Of a DNA stretch of 64,000 bases, positions 34,523 to 46,647 are shown piece after piece. This DNA is from Malachius bipustulatus. Its lineage: Eukaryota > Arthropoda > Insecta > Coleoptera > Melyridae. Each line of letters opens with the position of its first letter. The first letter of the stretch is position 1. The stretch is taken from positions 18,662,001-18,726,000 of the forward strand of contig OU342631.1 in NCBI GenBank assembly GCA_910589415.1, given 5' to 3'. The notes beneath the pieces were generated by a model. That model searched no databases. It was not told where the DNA came from and saw only the letters and a list, made by a program, of their open reading frames with translations. The translations under genes and the position numbers were made by a program.

Positions 34523-35375
34523 TACAGGGTAAGTCATTGATATGGGAAAGCTCGATTGCACCTACACCATTAAAGATATCGAAATGAACCAAAAAGTGCT
34601 GTAAATGGGAGGGTAAAGTGCAGTTTGTAAAATTATTTTCAGATACACAGGATGGCCCAATATCGCTGTACGCCATACAACTTTGTTATTTTAAATAGGA
34701 CACCCTCTATATTATTACATTTTCATATTGTTTGAGAAAAGTCAAAAAGAATGGTTTTTAAAGTTGAAGTTTGTAATGAGCAATTTATGAGTTATAAACA
34801 AATGAAAATCGCGATTTTTCATTTTCAAATCAGCTTATATTGAAAACGGCTCGAGATATGGAAAAACGGTTTACATGTTCCTATCTTAACTTTTCAAGCG
34901 GTATCCTATTGGATGGATGAAATTTTTATACAGAGTGGTAAAAAATTTCATTATTTTCATCACCCGGTATAAAAATTTCAGCTACATGATAGGATACCAA
35001 ATTAAAAATTAAGATAGGGACATGTAAACCGTTTTTCCATATCTCGAGCCGTTTTCAATATAAGCTGATTTGAAAATGAAAAATCGCGATTTTAATTTGT
35101 TTATAACTCATAAATTGCTCATTACAAACTTCAACTTTACAAACCATTCTTTTTGACTTTTCTGAAACAATATGAAAATGTAATAATATAGAGGGTGTCC
35201 AATTTAAAATAACAAAGTTGTATGGCGTACAGCGATATTGGGCCATCCTGTGTATCTGAAAATAATTTTACAAACTGCACTTTACCCTCCCATTTACAGC
35301 ATTCTTTTGTTAATTTCGATATCTTTAATGGTATAGGTGTAATCGAGCTTTCCCATATCAATGACTTACCCTGTA
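34523..35375. mobile_element. Near-perfect palindromic element with the shared core (copy 4)
   Basis: This 853-base palindrome starts TACAGGGTAAGTCATTGATA and ends with the mirrored TATCAATGACTTACCCTGTA. Arm identity looks very high throughout: GGCCCAATATCGCTGTACGC near 34655 is mirrored near 35226, and ACCGTTTTTCCATATCTCGA near 35027 mirrors 34852-34871. The left arm contains its own element end (GGACACCCTCTATATTATTA near 34698) and the right arm its mirror, so each arm looks like a smaller element flanking the common core. It is the freshest member of the core-sharing group. Confidence 0.8.
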
Positions 35376-37271
35376 TATTTTGATCATCGTCTAAGAAAAT
35401 TTTCAAATTATTTCAAAAATTCGCGAAAAATAGCCTGTGTCTATAAATAAAAAAGAGTCGGTTACCAGAGTTGGCAGAAAATACGACTCAAAACAACAAT
35501 TACGCATCTTGTCATTTTGCATTTATGTTGTCTTGCTTTAAATAAAAGCTGCGGTTGTGGTTACATGGATTCGAATCCCATTCGAGGCATTGATGTTGTT
35601 GCGTGTATACTAAGCATTGAACATAAAAATGGTTCGTGGCTTGATGTGTGCTCGTTTTGGCACAACTTGAAACGCACGTTCTTGGAACTAAAACGCATAA
35701 AAAACAGTCAACTGACGCAGGTATTTTTATTTTTTTGTTTAAACGTTTATATGTATGCAAATACCTCACCGTTTTTTATTCAAGCAATTAAAATTTTATG
35801 GTAGCTTTGCTAGCTTGAAAAAAATCCTGAGTCAGCCACTATTTTTAATCAAGTTTCCAACTGCCGCGGTTGGTATTTTGTTACGAAATGAATTTGGTAA
35901 GATCAGATGTAAAATTAGCAGAATTGAATAATTATACCTACTCGTAGTATTAGTACCATAGTACATAGTAGATTGTTATTAACGTTTAAGTGCAGTGACT
36001 TTGATATAATCAAAGTAGGTAATCGTAACTTTGACTCCATTTGCGAATAGGAGTATGCTCTTGTCTGTCCCGTTGATTTATGTGATACACAATTCGTTTA
36101 ATAAGACGAGGAAGCGTCAATCAATACTAATTTAAATTGTTATACTAGTAAAAGTCCAAGGTTATAACAAAAACTGGTCAATTAATATTCTGAGTAAGCA
36201 AAAAATGCAAGAAAAAAAATTGTAGGTACGGTGGGAATTTACATTTTTGTTTAGCATTTATTAAAGCTTCAGTTTTTAATTTTATATTTTTTTTTAATGA
36301 AGATGTGGTGTTGCAAGATTACGCACTCGGTTTGCTTGTATCCAACTGCTTTTTTAATAATATGAAGTTGTATCGTAATGGTCCGTTACATAACATATAA
36401 TAATGTATAGGCGCTGTGTAATTCTCATGATATCTGATATGGCAAAGTGATGAGTCTTAAATAATGATTATTTTTCCCTATTGCACAATTTTTTAGATTA
36501 TTATTTTCTAAATCTCGTTGGCTGCTTAATACTCGCCTATCAAATGCATCATGTAGACTATGCTCCATTACCATCGCGTTCCCGAATTTGGACAGTCGCG
36601 TTGTTACCTCTGTCAGGATTAGATAGATCTATCGCCAAAATTAAAGCTTCCTAAATAACTTTCCTGAATCTTTATTTGACAATCGAAATGCTGCTGATGA
36701 TGAAGACCATGTTTTATAAATGAATAAAATTTATTACAAGGCTATAAAAATAATTGTCGATCAACTGGCTAATAAAACGATGTGTAAATACAATCACGAA
36801 TCTCGGAATAAATTGATGTCTTTTATATTACCGGATAAAGCAAAAGAGGTAGGTACTAGGTATTTAAAAATGAAATTTTAAACGTTTCCAATTATAGATA
36901 AACCGGCGATTTGATGTCATAGCCTTGTATTATCTATACCTAATCAAATACATTTACAAGGCTATATAAATTGTCGATTGAATCGCTAATAAAATCATGT
37001 ATACAAAGTAAAGTAAATCTTGGAATTATTATCCTTTTGTTACTGGAGGAACCAGTGGTGTGAATTCTTTTTTAAATTCAAATTTTGTTTGTCGACATTG
37101 ACGTCAATATAAACATCCTGTATTGTTACGAGTACGAGACCGCCGATACCGCCAACTAAGAAAAAATATGATATAAACAAAGAAAAACAATAATGGTTAA
37201 TCCTACCGTTGACCCATTTTATTTCATATGAAATATTATCTATTCAGACCAATCACATTGGCGGTTTTTCT

Positions 37272-38279
37272 TGACAAAAATAGTAACGGAATACCGTTAG
37301 TCCCATCATCCGCGGAGTACCCCCCAGATCCTAACTGCACTTTTTTTTTTTGCTTATAAAAGAAAAACTTACGAAGCAAATGTAAATGGTCCCAATTGAC
37401 GAATTGTAGAGAATTAAAATACGAAGAAAATGAGAGCTGAAACAACCCGAGCGGTTCATTATTAAGAGAGAAAACCCCAAAAGAAAACTTTTGTATAACT
37501 ACATTTATGAGTCTTCCCTTCATCTACTGTTTTACCTCCACTCCACGACTATTGACTCACCCCCGGCCGTTTTCGCTCCGGTTTGCGCGCAATTTTTACC
37601 CCTATTTCAGCATTTAAATGGAAAACGAAGATTGGCCTTTTAATAGCAGAACACTCTACTTTCCAAATTCGTCAAATAAACTCGAATCGGACGACCTCCA
37701 GAGCAACCAGTCTCGCTCCAAATTATCCTATGAACAATAAAGAACTTCTGATTGAAATTACTCGAAAATTAATTATCCGACAGCATCTGGGTTTTTGCAG
37801 ACAGCAAGTACCTATTATCAGTATCGACTATCTTGCAAAGATCCTGCTCTACAACTCAAAAAATGGCGATGTAACGAATTTTTGAAGAAATATTAGGGCT
37901 CAATTTGATGAAACTATTTCAAATAAAACGTTCGCTAGGAAATTCATTCAGCCAACGGTGTCACTTCTATGCCTCGGCTACGCTATGCTTACAGAAACAC
38001 TAATTTTTTCGCTTGTTTAGGGTTATCTCCCTCAATAATGAACCGATGTGGTAGTTTCGGTTCCGTTTTTTAATTCTTCACAATTATTCGTCTATTGAGA
38101 CAATAATTTACATTGCTCTATTAGTTTTTCTTTTATTGGCAAAAATAAAAAAAGCGGTTTATTGCAATAAAATAATAAATATATGAAAAGAAAATGGGAA
38201 ACTTGAGTTGAAAACTGTGCAAACTATTTCGCGTGTGGTGGCACTACCAAATTATAGTATTCCGTTACTATTTTTGTCA
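37272..38279. mobile_element. Candidate element with exact 23-base inverted ends
   Basis: TGACAAAAATAGTAACGGAA plus TAC at 37272-37294 is mirrored exactly at 38257-38279. Weaker pairing continues inward for about 30 bases (TAGTCCCATCATCCGCG against TAGTGCCACCACACGCG on the other strand). The 1.0 kb interior has a 100-residue plus-strand frame (37583-37885) without a recognised motif. No clear target duplication is visible. It may be a non-autonomous DNA transposon. Confidence 0.45.
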
Positions 38280-39730
38280 GAATCTAGTGATTTTAGAGCT
38301 CGTTATTTGGCGTAATTTGCTACAAATGTGTAAATTTTTTATTTATCCACGCGAGAGGAATCAGTCCACTAATAAACAATAGTCCAAACAATAAACCATT
38401 TGACTGACTTACAGGTAGACAGATTTCAACTTTACCATTGAGTGACATCTAGAAAGCTCTCTTGACGTTTTGAGAATTGCTGCTCAGACATAGAAAGGGC
38501 ATTCGGCAGGAACTGAATTAGTATCTTGTATTTCTTGTAATTTGTAATGATGGATCTTTGTGGAGCACAAACGGTATATGTACCTCGAGAGAGATTCTTT
38601 AAGAAGCCAAGGAAGCGTCATTTCATTTATTGTCTGCCGAATTAAAGGAAAAACACCAAAAGGAATTTTAAAGGCTTCGTCAATGTAGAGAGATCAAATT
38701 ACGAAAATATGGTCTTGTTTATTTTTCTAAAAGAGTGAAGCTCTTCAAAGGTGTAACTCATTGTTATTATGAGATAACTTTTATTAATCTCTGTCTCCGT
38801 AAGTTTTCAGTAAATATTTTACGTAATTCTGGAACCTCTGGAAGTGATTTTGTGAAACTAAAGTAAAGTGGTAGCTATGAGACTTATGAGAGTTATTATA
38901 ATGTGGCAGAAGTGATACTGTTAATTAAATCCCAAAGAAAATGGGGAAGCTAAGTTAATTGCGGGAGTAAAGGAGTAAATCCCGATTGACGAGAACAAGA
39001 AACCCAAAGAGGCCAAAATTTTGTAGTGTAACCTGTGTAACCCACCTTAACTCAAATGGCCCCAGATGGAGGCTAAAATGGATGATTTAAAAAGAAGAAC
39101 CGTTTGATATGTTTCAAATGTAAACTTCTCTGTCATGAACGTCTATGTTTAATCCTCTCGTTCAACTCTAGCTTTGAATTTGAGGATCCTGCCCTCAAAC
39201 TCTAGATAATAGTTTTAAACTGATTGAAATTTCTCCCGCTCTTAATCTGTAGCTTCAAATGACCGAGCAAAATGGCTGATATGACTTTTTTTAACCCCTT
39301 TAAACTCTCAAACCCAGGTTAATTTAACTCTTGCTTGGATATATGAATGAACCCCAGGACCTTGTAACGTAACCCTTTTTTTTCGGCACCTACCAAAGTT
39401 AGCCAACTATTGGGAGAAAGGAGAAAATACATGAATTTCTTCTTCTTGTTTTAAGTAAAATTTACTTTTATTTAAATTCGCCTAAAAGGTGGCGGATTCA
39501 CCCAGAACTAATCGGAGAAAGGAGTCTTGCAAAAGAATACTCCGACTATGTTCACAGAAATAAAATGTCAGTTATTGACGGGGACAGGTTGTATAATAGT
39601 GGTGACCAGGAATACTGAAGTGATGAATAAAATGAACTAAAATATTAAAAGAAGACAAGAGATGAAGGACATGTTGTAAAACAACATGCCATTCATTGAT
39701 GTTGTGCTGTGGTGTAAATTGTAGGCACAT

Positions 39731-39756
39731 GCTTCGTCCTGTTTGGGACTCATCAG
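39731..39756 (-). ncRNA. Hammerhead-ribozyme-like core 1 (slightly altered)
   Basis: On the minus strand the sequence reads CTGATGAG, then a stem-loop TCC-CAAACA-GGA, then CGAAGC. This is the order of the hammerhead catalytic core (CUGAUGAG, stem II, CGAAA), very like the known Schistosoma satellite core, but the last core A is G here. Outer pairing exists: GTGCTGTG upstream (about 39778-39785) with CACAGCAC downstream (about 39704-39711). The flank is likely the end of a Penelope-like element, SINE or retrozyme. The A-to-G change in the core would probably weaken or abolish cleavage. Confidence 0.5.
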
Positions 39757-39790
39757 TACAATGTATCTATCAACACACAGCACAGTTTTG

Positions 39791-39983
39791 ATCTAGTGAA
39801 ATCAATCTAAAGAGCGCAGTGGGTTCAGCTTACGCCATAGAATACGCCCCAGGAAGCCAAAATGCATGCCAACTGACTGCAGTGCCCACCTTTGCCCCCC
39901 GTTGCCCTGTATTTTGGCTGCCTGGGGTGTTTCCTTTGGCGTAATCCGAACCCACCGGGCTCTTTATTTTGATTTCACTAGAT
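39791..39983. mobile_element. Short MITE with ATCTAGTGAAATC ends
   Basis: This 193-base foldback has exact 13-base ends (39791-39803 and 39971-39983). Mirrored inner segments include GTGGGTTC..CTTACGCCA, mirrored by TGGCGTAATCCGAACCCAC, and GCCAAAATGCATGCC, mirrored by GCCCTGTATTTTGGC. It lies directly beside the hammerhead-like sequence. No coding capacity. Confidence 0.7.
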
Positions 39984-41889
39984 TAAAAGTAGAATTTTCT
40001 TGTATGAAGCATATTATTGTTTTTTTTTACCATTAAATAAATAAATAGTTTTGAAAAAAAGCTAATTACGAGAAGAAATATAAAGTCGTCCTACAATATC
40101 AACATCACCATCAGATTGTGATTATGCAGACAAATTGGCTCAGTTACAATGTTTTCCCATAGGGAGGGGGTCGTTAATTAAGTTAGAGGGAAGCTCGGGG
40201 GACGTAAGCCCTCCGAAGAAGCGCCGAAAGAGAACATGTTTTCAATGTTCAAGGTCACACAATTTTCCAGTAGGTAGTTGAAAGTTTATTCCGATGTAAA
40301 AAAATTTGTCCCTGACGTATTTGTCATGGTAATATTAGCGTTTTCTGGGGTGGGCAATTAGTTTTGTAGGGTGCGCATGCCGTCCTAATTGTGATGAAAT
40401 TTTTGAAATCTTGTTTACTTGAAGGACAACCCCCGTATTTAGAAGCATAACAGTTGGTAGAAATTTGGCTCGTTTAAATCTTCTATACAAATCGTAGGAT
40501 TTGAAAATTAACTTAGAAAATTTCAGGGGTTTCATATTATTTACTGCTATGCTGTAAAGTAAAAAGCGCGTTGCTTTGGACAACTCAGCAACTAACAGCG
40601 ATAATCATCATCGCAATTAACTTCTTGGAAAAATCACAATTAAAGCTTGTTTATGACAAAAACACATTTCGGTGTCCATGCTCAATATCTGCTGCCTCAG
40701 GGTCGAAGTCAAAGTATAAAGTACCTGCATGATCTAAAACAAACCACAATAATTTGAAAGTTTTTACAGACCGGTCAGTTCCGCCTTATTAAATCTTATT
40801 AGGTCGTCATAACGTGAATATAATGACTCTAAATTAACTGATAATCAATGGAATGAATCATTTTAATTGAAGCAAATACGTAGCGTTCGTTTTTATTTAT
40901 GAAATTCCGTTCCAGTCGTGTAGTTTAAAAACGGACAGCTTTTTGCACGCATTTGCAATTAAGCCGTTAAAACGACTGGAATAGTACGTTATGTAAAAAG
41001 TAAAAACATTATTAGCTTAACATGTGTCATGGAAGGTCCATATTCACGCACGAGGCTGAAATTCGGACGTGAATCGTGTAGGTAGGTACCATAGCGGTGA
41101 GCGCCCAAAGTGCCTAAACGGATGAGTGACCACTGAACTGAATAGATTGTAATCAGCATTTTATTATTTTTCTCTTTTTCGATTAGTCTTTTATTTCATT
41201 AACCATGATTTTCAGCCACTAAATGCTGCATCGTCAGCTTAATGACAGAGACGTGACGTTGTGATCCTTGATCACCCATCCCCGATACTTATTGATTAAG
41301 TACTTTTTTTTATTATCTCATTAATGATATTGACAAGGAGTGGGCTTGAAATATAGTATCTCTTGGCTTTAACCGTTATTACATTTCTACCTGGAGTAAT
41401 TAAGAGTGCTCTCCACCGTCTGCTTGTTTTTTTTTTAGGATAACACTGACACTTTTGCAGCTTTTCCTCTTGCTGTGACTATTTTATTGAGAACATTTTT
41501 GCTAGGATTGTTAAATTTGGCTCCACTAGGACGACTGTAGTTAATCGATCGACAAAACATAGCTGCTTTTAATCTCAGAGCTAAATAAACAACTCGTTGC
41601 GCAATTACGGCGACGAAGCTTTAGAACTTTATTAAACAAGAAAGCTTTCAGAGAATATGTCGTGCGAATAATTTATTATTATACACGTACGCCTTTTGCA
41701 TTGCAGTTTTAATTTAATGGTTTTCAAAATAAATGACTACGTCGTTTCATTCTGCCTGCGCTGTTTCAAGTTTTACGACTGCATACTATATTTTTATTCC
41801 TTCCCTCCTTTTGTCTGAGTGAGTGTTTCATGACTGTTCAGGTTCTTTGAATTTTTCAGCGCAAGCTGAAAGGTCTACGCCCTGTATAT

Positions 41890-43350
41890 TGCATGTCTTC
41901 AATGGCTCTTCACTTACATGCATATGAGAAAATATTTAGCTTTCGTCAGACTGGTGTGCGTTCTTTTCATCGATTCTTTCTTTATAGACTCGAGGTGTAC
42001 CTGCTCCCTAAACTGTTTCGTAGTTCCAGTGATCGTATTAAGAAAAACACCCCTAATTTATTTCCGTTTGGCCAAGCATCTGTAAACCAATCACCAAAAT
42101 CGATTTAGTAGTTTAATTATACACTTTCAAAAGCAACCCCTAATTTTTACCACCCTCCCGTTTATGATTTATTCAATTTTTGCTTCCTAATAGTGTATCT
42201 GCCATACAAACTAAATATTCAAATAAATTTTCATCAGTGTAATTGCTCAAATATAATAACAATAAAATACCCTCCAACCTTGTTTAAAAAAATCAGTTCC
42301 ATAATTCTCTTGGTTTTATTAAATTCGGAACCCGTATGGGGAAAGTTTATGGAATCTGCTATATAAAAATCAGATTTTTTGAAATTTTTATTGGTTTGTG
42401 GTGAATGCATTAAAACGCTCAGCTTTCGACGTGCAACCAGTTCTCGTCAAAATTAGATTGCATAATTCTTGAAATCCTGTAAAATTTACAAAATCCATGC
42501 ACCCTTAACAAAAACCACCCTTAAATCCAAAACAATGGCAAAATCGTCAAAATCCATCGAGTGATTTCTGAGATAATGGAAAATTCTGAAAAACCATCCT
42601 TGACTTTTTTTCTTTTGGATCAGATTTTAGTAATTTTGTGTTTTTTCCATGTGCGTATCAACTCTACAGAGCATGCGCTCTAAATTAAATAAAATCGATT
42701 CAATAGTTCCTGAGATCTTTGATACATCATTTCGAAAATACATCCCAAATTTTCTACTAACCATCAGATTTTTGCCAGCTTCTGGCGACTGCATACATTT
42801 CCTATACATTTTGAATACAAAGCCATTTTTGTCAAAATTTATTGAGTTATTGTGGACGAGACGTAAAATTTTGGAATTCTTCCTTTAATTATTAGGTACA
42901 ATTTAAACAACTTTCCTCAAAATTAGTGGAGTAATTTATGAACATTCTAATGGAACATTCTGGAAAACTGGAAACCCATCCTTTAGTTTTTTTCTCGGTT
43001 TTTTTCTATCAGATGTTGTGTCAATTTTGTGTTTATTACGTCATCCATATGTCTGTATCAACTCAACTTAGAGTAAAAATTAAATTTCATCAGAATCAAT
43101 TCAATAGTAGCTGAGATCTTTGATATTTCGAAAACACACCCTAAATTTCATACTAACCATCATGTTTTTACCCCATCTGGTTGCTGCATACAATATCTCC
43201 TGCTTGAAAATTATGCATACAAACCCATTTTTGTCCAAATTTATTCAGACATTGTGGAGATCATGTAAAATTTTGAAATCCCACCCTTAATTATTGTTGT
43301 ATTCAAACAAAAAGTTTCCTAATATGTGAAGAACTGAAAAAAATCGAGTG
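41890..43350. repeat. Eroded tandem array with ~390-base unit
   Basis: Two successive units align by eye with an offset near 390 bases. ACTAACCATCAGATTTTTGC near 42757 corresponds to ACTAACCATCATGTTTTTAC near 43152. GTATCAACTC near 42654 corresponds to 43044, and TGAGATCTTTGATA near 42711 to 43110. CATTTTTGTCAAAATTTATT near 42823 corresponds to 43228. Weaker similarity (CACCCCTAATTT, CAGTGATCG..AAAACACCC) suggests one or two more decayed units back to about 41.9 kb. Frames inside have no meaning. Confidence 0.6.
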
Positions 43351-43660
43351 TTTTTAAAAAATGTTATGTAATGTAAAAATAGAAAAATTAAAAAACAAGA
43401 CACTGAATTTTAACGAACGTTGCTGGGATGCATAAGTTAAGGGTGAATTTTAAAAATATGACAGCATCTGAAGAATTACTCAAGAAGTAATAAAAAAATT
43501 AGCGCGGTAGAAAATTAGGGGATGGTTCTCCAATTTTAGACCATAACAGTTAAAAAAAAATCTGTTAGCTCTAAGGGAGTTTTTCATTAGACTGAAGGTT
43601 GACTGAAGAAGAGAGTAGGTACAAACTCTATAATTGTATATCCTATCCCAAAATAACATA

Positions 43661-43690
43661 AATAATAATAATAATAATAATAATAATAAA
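43661..43690. repeat. (AAT)n microsatellite
   Basis: Ten consecutive AAT/ATA triplets without interruption. Confidence 0.9.
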
Positions 43691-46153
43691 CCTAAATAAA
43701 TAGAATGAAATAAAATAATAAGAAATTAAATAATGAAAATATGTAATTGAAAAAAAAACTTTAATAAATACAAGTTTATTTGAATTTTTTAGTCTCAATA
43801 TGTTTGCACTCCAAGCGAAAACAAGTAAAATAATGGCAATAACAAGGCAATGAATGAAAAACAATGCTTTATAGTAATAAATACATAGTGAAAGTGTTTG
43901 GGTGTTTTTTTATCCTTGCAATAATAATAAGACTCCTATCTATTATTATCGGTTTTATCGCGGAATAAACAAACATTTCTCTCCTAAATAATGAGGTTTA
44001 CTCTTTACGTGCGTTAAAACAGTGTCAATAATTGTAGAGATTATTGTTACTTGAGGCTTGTTATAGTAATTATTATTGTTACAATGTGTGTTGTTATAAT
44101 AATCATCATTAGTACATTATTTTATTATGCAGACATAATTATTATAATTTATAAAAATTTTCGGATAAAGATGTATGGGAATGTTTGGTTCCCACACTCG
44201 AATTACCCCCTCTAACACCATGATTTTTTTTTTCATTTTCACGTAATGTATGAAGGATCAATTATTATTATTATGCTTCGTAATACCCTACTTAGGTACA
44301 GTACATTCATGCTTATGTTTCATTTAAGAAAAGTCGTTTCTCATTTAAAATTTTTTTGTTACATCATCTTAGGTAATAAGTTGGCATTTGCAGAAAACAT
44401 TCCAATTTTATTGTGACCTTTATCGCGCTTCTCTTGGTGGTTATGTGGGAATATTTTTTAAGAAGTAATTGAAGTGCGGCGTTTATAAAAATATAAATGC
44501 GCCATTTCCGCTGTTCTCGAGAATAATAAACCGCTCCACTCGAGACGAGTAAGTAATGTCTGGAAGGTGTCTGGAATAGGTCATGAAAAGGCATTATTAA
44601 GACAATGGCGGGGCCACTAGTTCTGTTCAGTTGATAATGAGTTCATTTCCCAGTTTCAGGAATATTTTGGCATAATTTACATAGTCAAGTGACAAATCAT
44701 ATTTATAGGGACACTCCCACGCGTCCATAATAAAGCTTTTTCGTTTTAAAGATACTGAAAATTTAACAAAAATTATCTAGTTCCGAAACATTTCCATATT
44801 CTTTTTTCTAACAATGTTTATTTCATCTAATCACAGCCCTACTTTTATAAAACATTTCTATGCTGCTCGTATTTTTGAAACGCTTTCACATCGGTATTAT
44901 TGCTCTCATTTTCTATTTTTTTATATGCAACAAACCCCACATAGGTATTTGTATTTTATGACATGCTTTTCAGCTTTTCTTTTATAATTTTTATAATACA
45001 AATTAACAATTTTTATTTGTACATACTTTTCTTATCTTTCTTTTATTTAAAAAAACTCGTCTTGTATGGGTATGTTTGTATCTTCCTGAAACGACTTTAT
45101 AGTATTTTGACCCCATTTTGCATTTTAGGAATATTTTAAACATTTGGAAAATTTAGGAACGTTTTAGGAACATTCTCACATTTTTTTTTAATTTTTAGCC
45201 TCGAAATATCATCATCATAATTTTGGAACGTTTTCACATTTCTTTTTGCAGCCAACATTTCGCTTATTTTTTTAAGGGATGTTAATTTTTATAGATCTTT
45301 TTATTTTATTTTATTTTTTATTATTAATTTTTATTTCTATTTCCATTATTTTTCTTTTTGTGGCATCATTTTCCATGACATCATCAATCGTTAATAGAAC
45401 ATTTAAACGACCTTTTTTTATGTTATAGTCGTTTTTATTGGAACATTCTCGCATTCCATGCATTTTTGGATGTATTTTGGAAGTATGATTCTCCTCAAAA
45501 TATCCTCCTCAGAATATTTGACAATATTCAGAATGCCTTCGGAGTCCTTCAGAATAGTTTGACGTTTTTCACTCTCCTTTTTTGTGGCAATATTTCCATC
45601 CAGCATTCTTCTTTATTAAAAAAATATCCATGTTCTACTTTTCTTCGTAACAAATTTTTACGAACATCTACCCATTTTACCCATTTTTAAAAGCACGTCA
45701 AAATGTCATCAGAACAACCCTCTTTGCAACCATTTATCACTTTTCCTCTGTGGAAATGTTTCTTCATTTGATTCATTTTTAGATAATTTCCATGTTGTTC
45801 CACTTTAGTTGAACGCTGTTCTGCGTAACCGATTTTAAGAAACATTTTTTCTGTTATTAGGTACTGTTGTTCTAGTTTTAATATAGCTATTTGTGACACA
45901 AGTTGTAAAATGGGAGTGTTTCAAGTACGATGAACATTTTTAAGTGCTTAAACACTCCTTTTTGTGGTGTATGCTACACAAGATTTTTTATTACGTCACC
46001 AAGAAACGAAAATTTATTAACTGTAATAAGTCGTCAAGAAATATACCTAAATTTATGAAAGACTGGTATTTTATATTGTCAAAGTGACGGTATCATAAAG
46101 CTTCATGAAAACCGGCTTTTCATTGTCATTTATGTCACTTTTACTCACTCACA

Positions 46154-46389
46154 CTCGGTTGCACAAATGTAAATTAAACATTTTCAGATAATTACTGATT
46201 TTAAAATGCCCTGTATTAGAAAAATTTTGGATCTGGTATTGCTGAAAATAAGTTTTACTCCCTCTATGAAGAGTTAACTACTGATAAAAAATAAAAGATC
46301 ATTAAATATATTCGCCATATTTTAAAAATTTAAATTTAAAATCCGTAATTCTCTCAAAATTTTTTATTTGTGTTTGTGCAACCGGCCCT
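46154..46389. mobile_element. GGGCCGGTTGCACAAA MITE, copy b
   Basis: A foldback starting TCGGTTGCACAAATG and ending TTTGTGCAACCGGCCCT. AGATAATTACTGATTTTAAA follows on the left and is mirrored, more degenerately, on the right (AAATCCGTAATTCTCTC). Closely related to copies a and c, and more decayed than copy c. Confidence 0.7.
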
Positions 46390-46406
46390 CAGTATTTGAA
46401 TGCCTT

Positions 46407-46647
46407 AGGGCCGGTTGTTCGTACGTCAGTTAAAAATTTTGAGATAATTACTGATTTTAAAATGCCCTGTATTATCAAACCATTGGTCTGATATTTCTGA
46501 AAATGAATTCTGCTCTCGCTTTGAGAAGAGTTAATTACTGATTAAAAATACAAGATCATTCAAAATATTCACCCTATTTTCAAAATTTGCAATTTAAAAT
46601 CAGTAATTATCTCAAAATTTTTAACTGACGTACGAACAACCGGCCCT
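46407..46647. mobile_element. GGGCCGGTTG MITE, copy c, near-perfect palindrome
   Basis: This 241-base element starts AGGGCCGGTTGTTCGTACGT and ends with the exact mirror. Its 57-base ends are almost identical inverted copies. It lies 17 bases from copy b in the same orientation class. GAATGCC is present just outside both ends (46398-46404 and near 46652-46658), which may be a trace of target duplication or chance. Confidence 0.8.

Noticed and set aside
35555..35600. tRNA-like B-box (GATTCGAATCC) and the familiar EWDSNPC peptide on the minus strand
   Set aside because: No acceptor stem, D-arm or anticodon arm could be drawn around it. The motif is palindromic and could be a SINE fragment at most.
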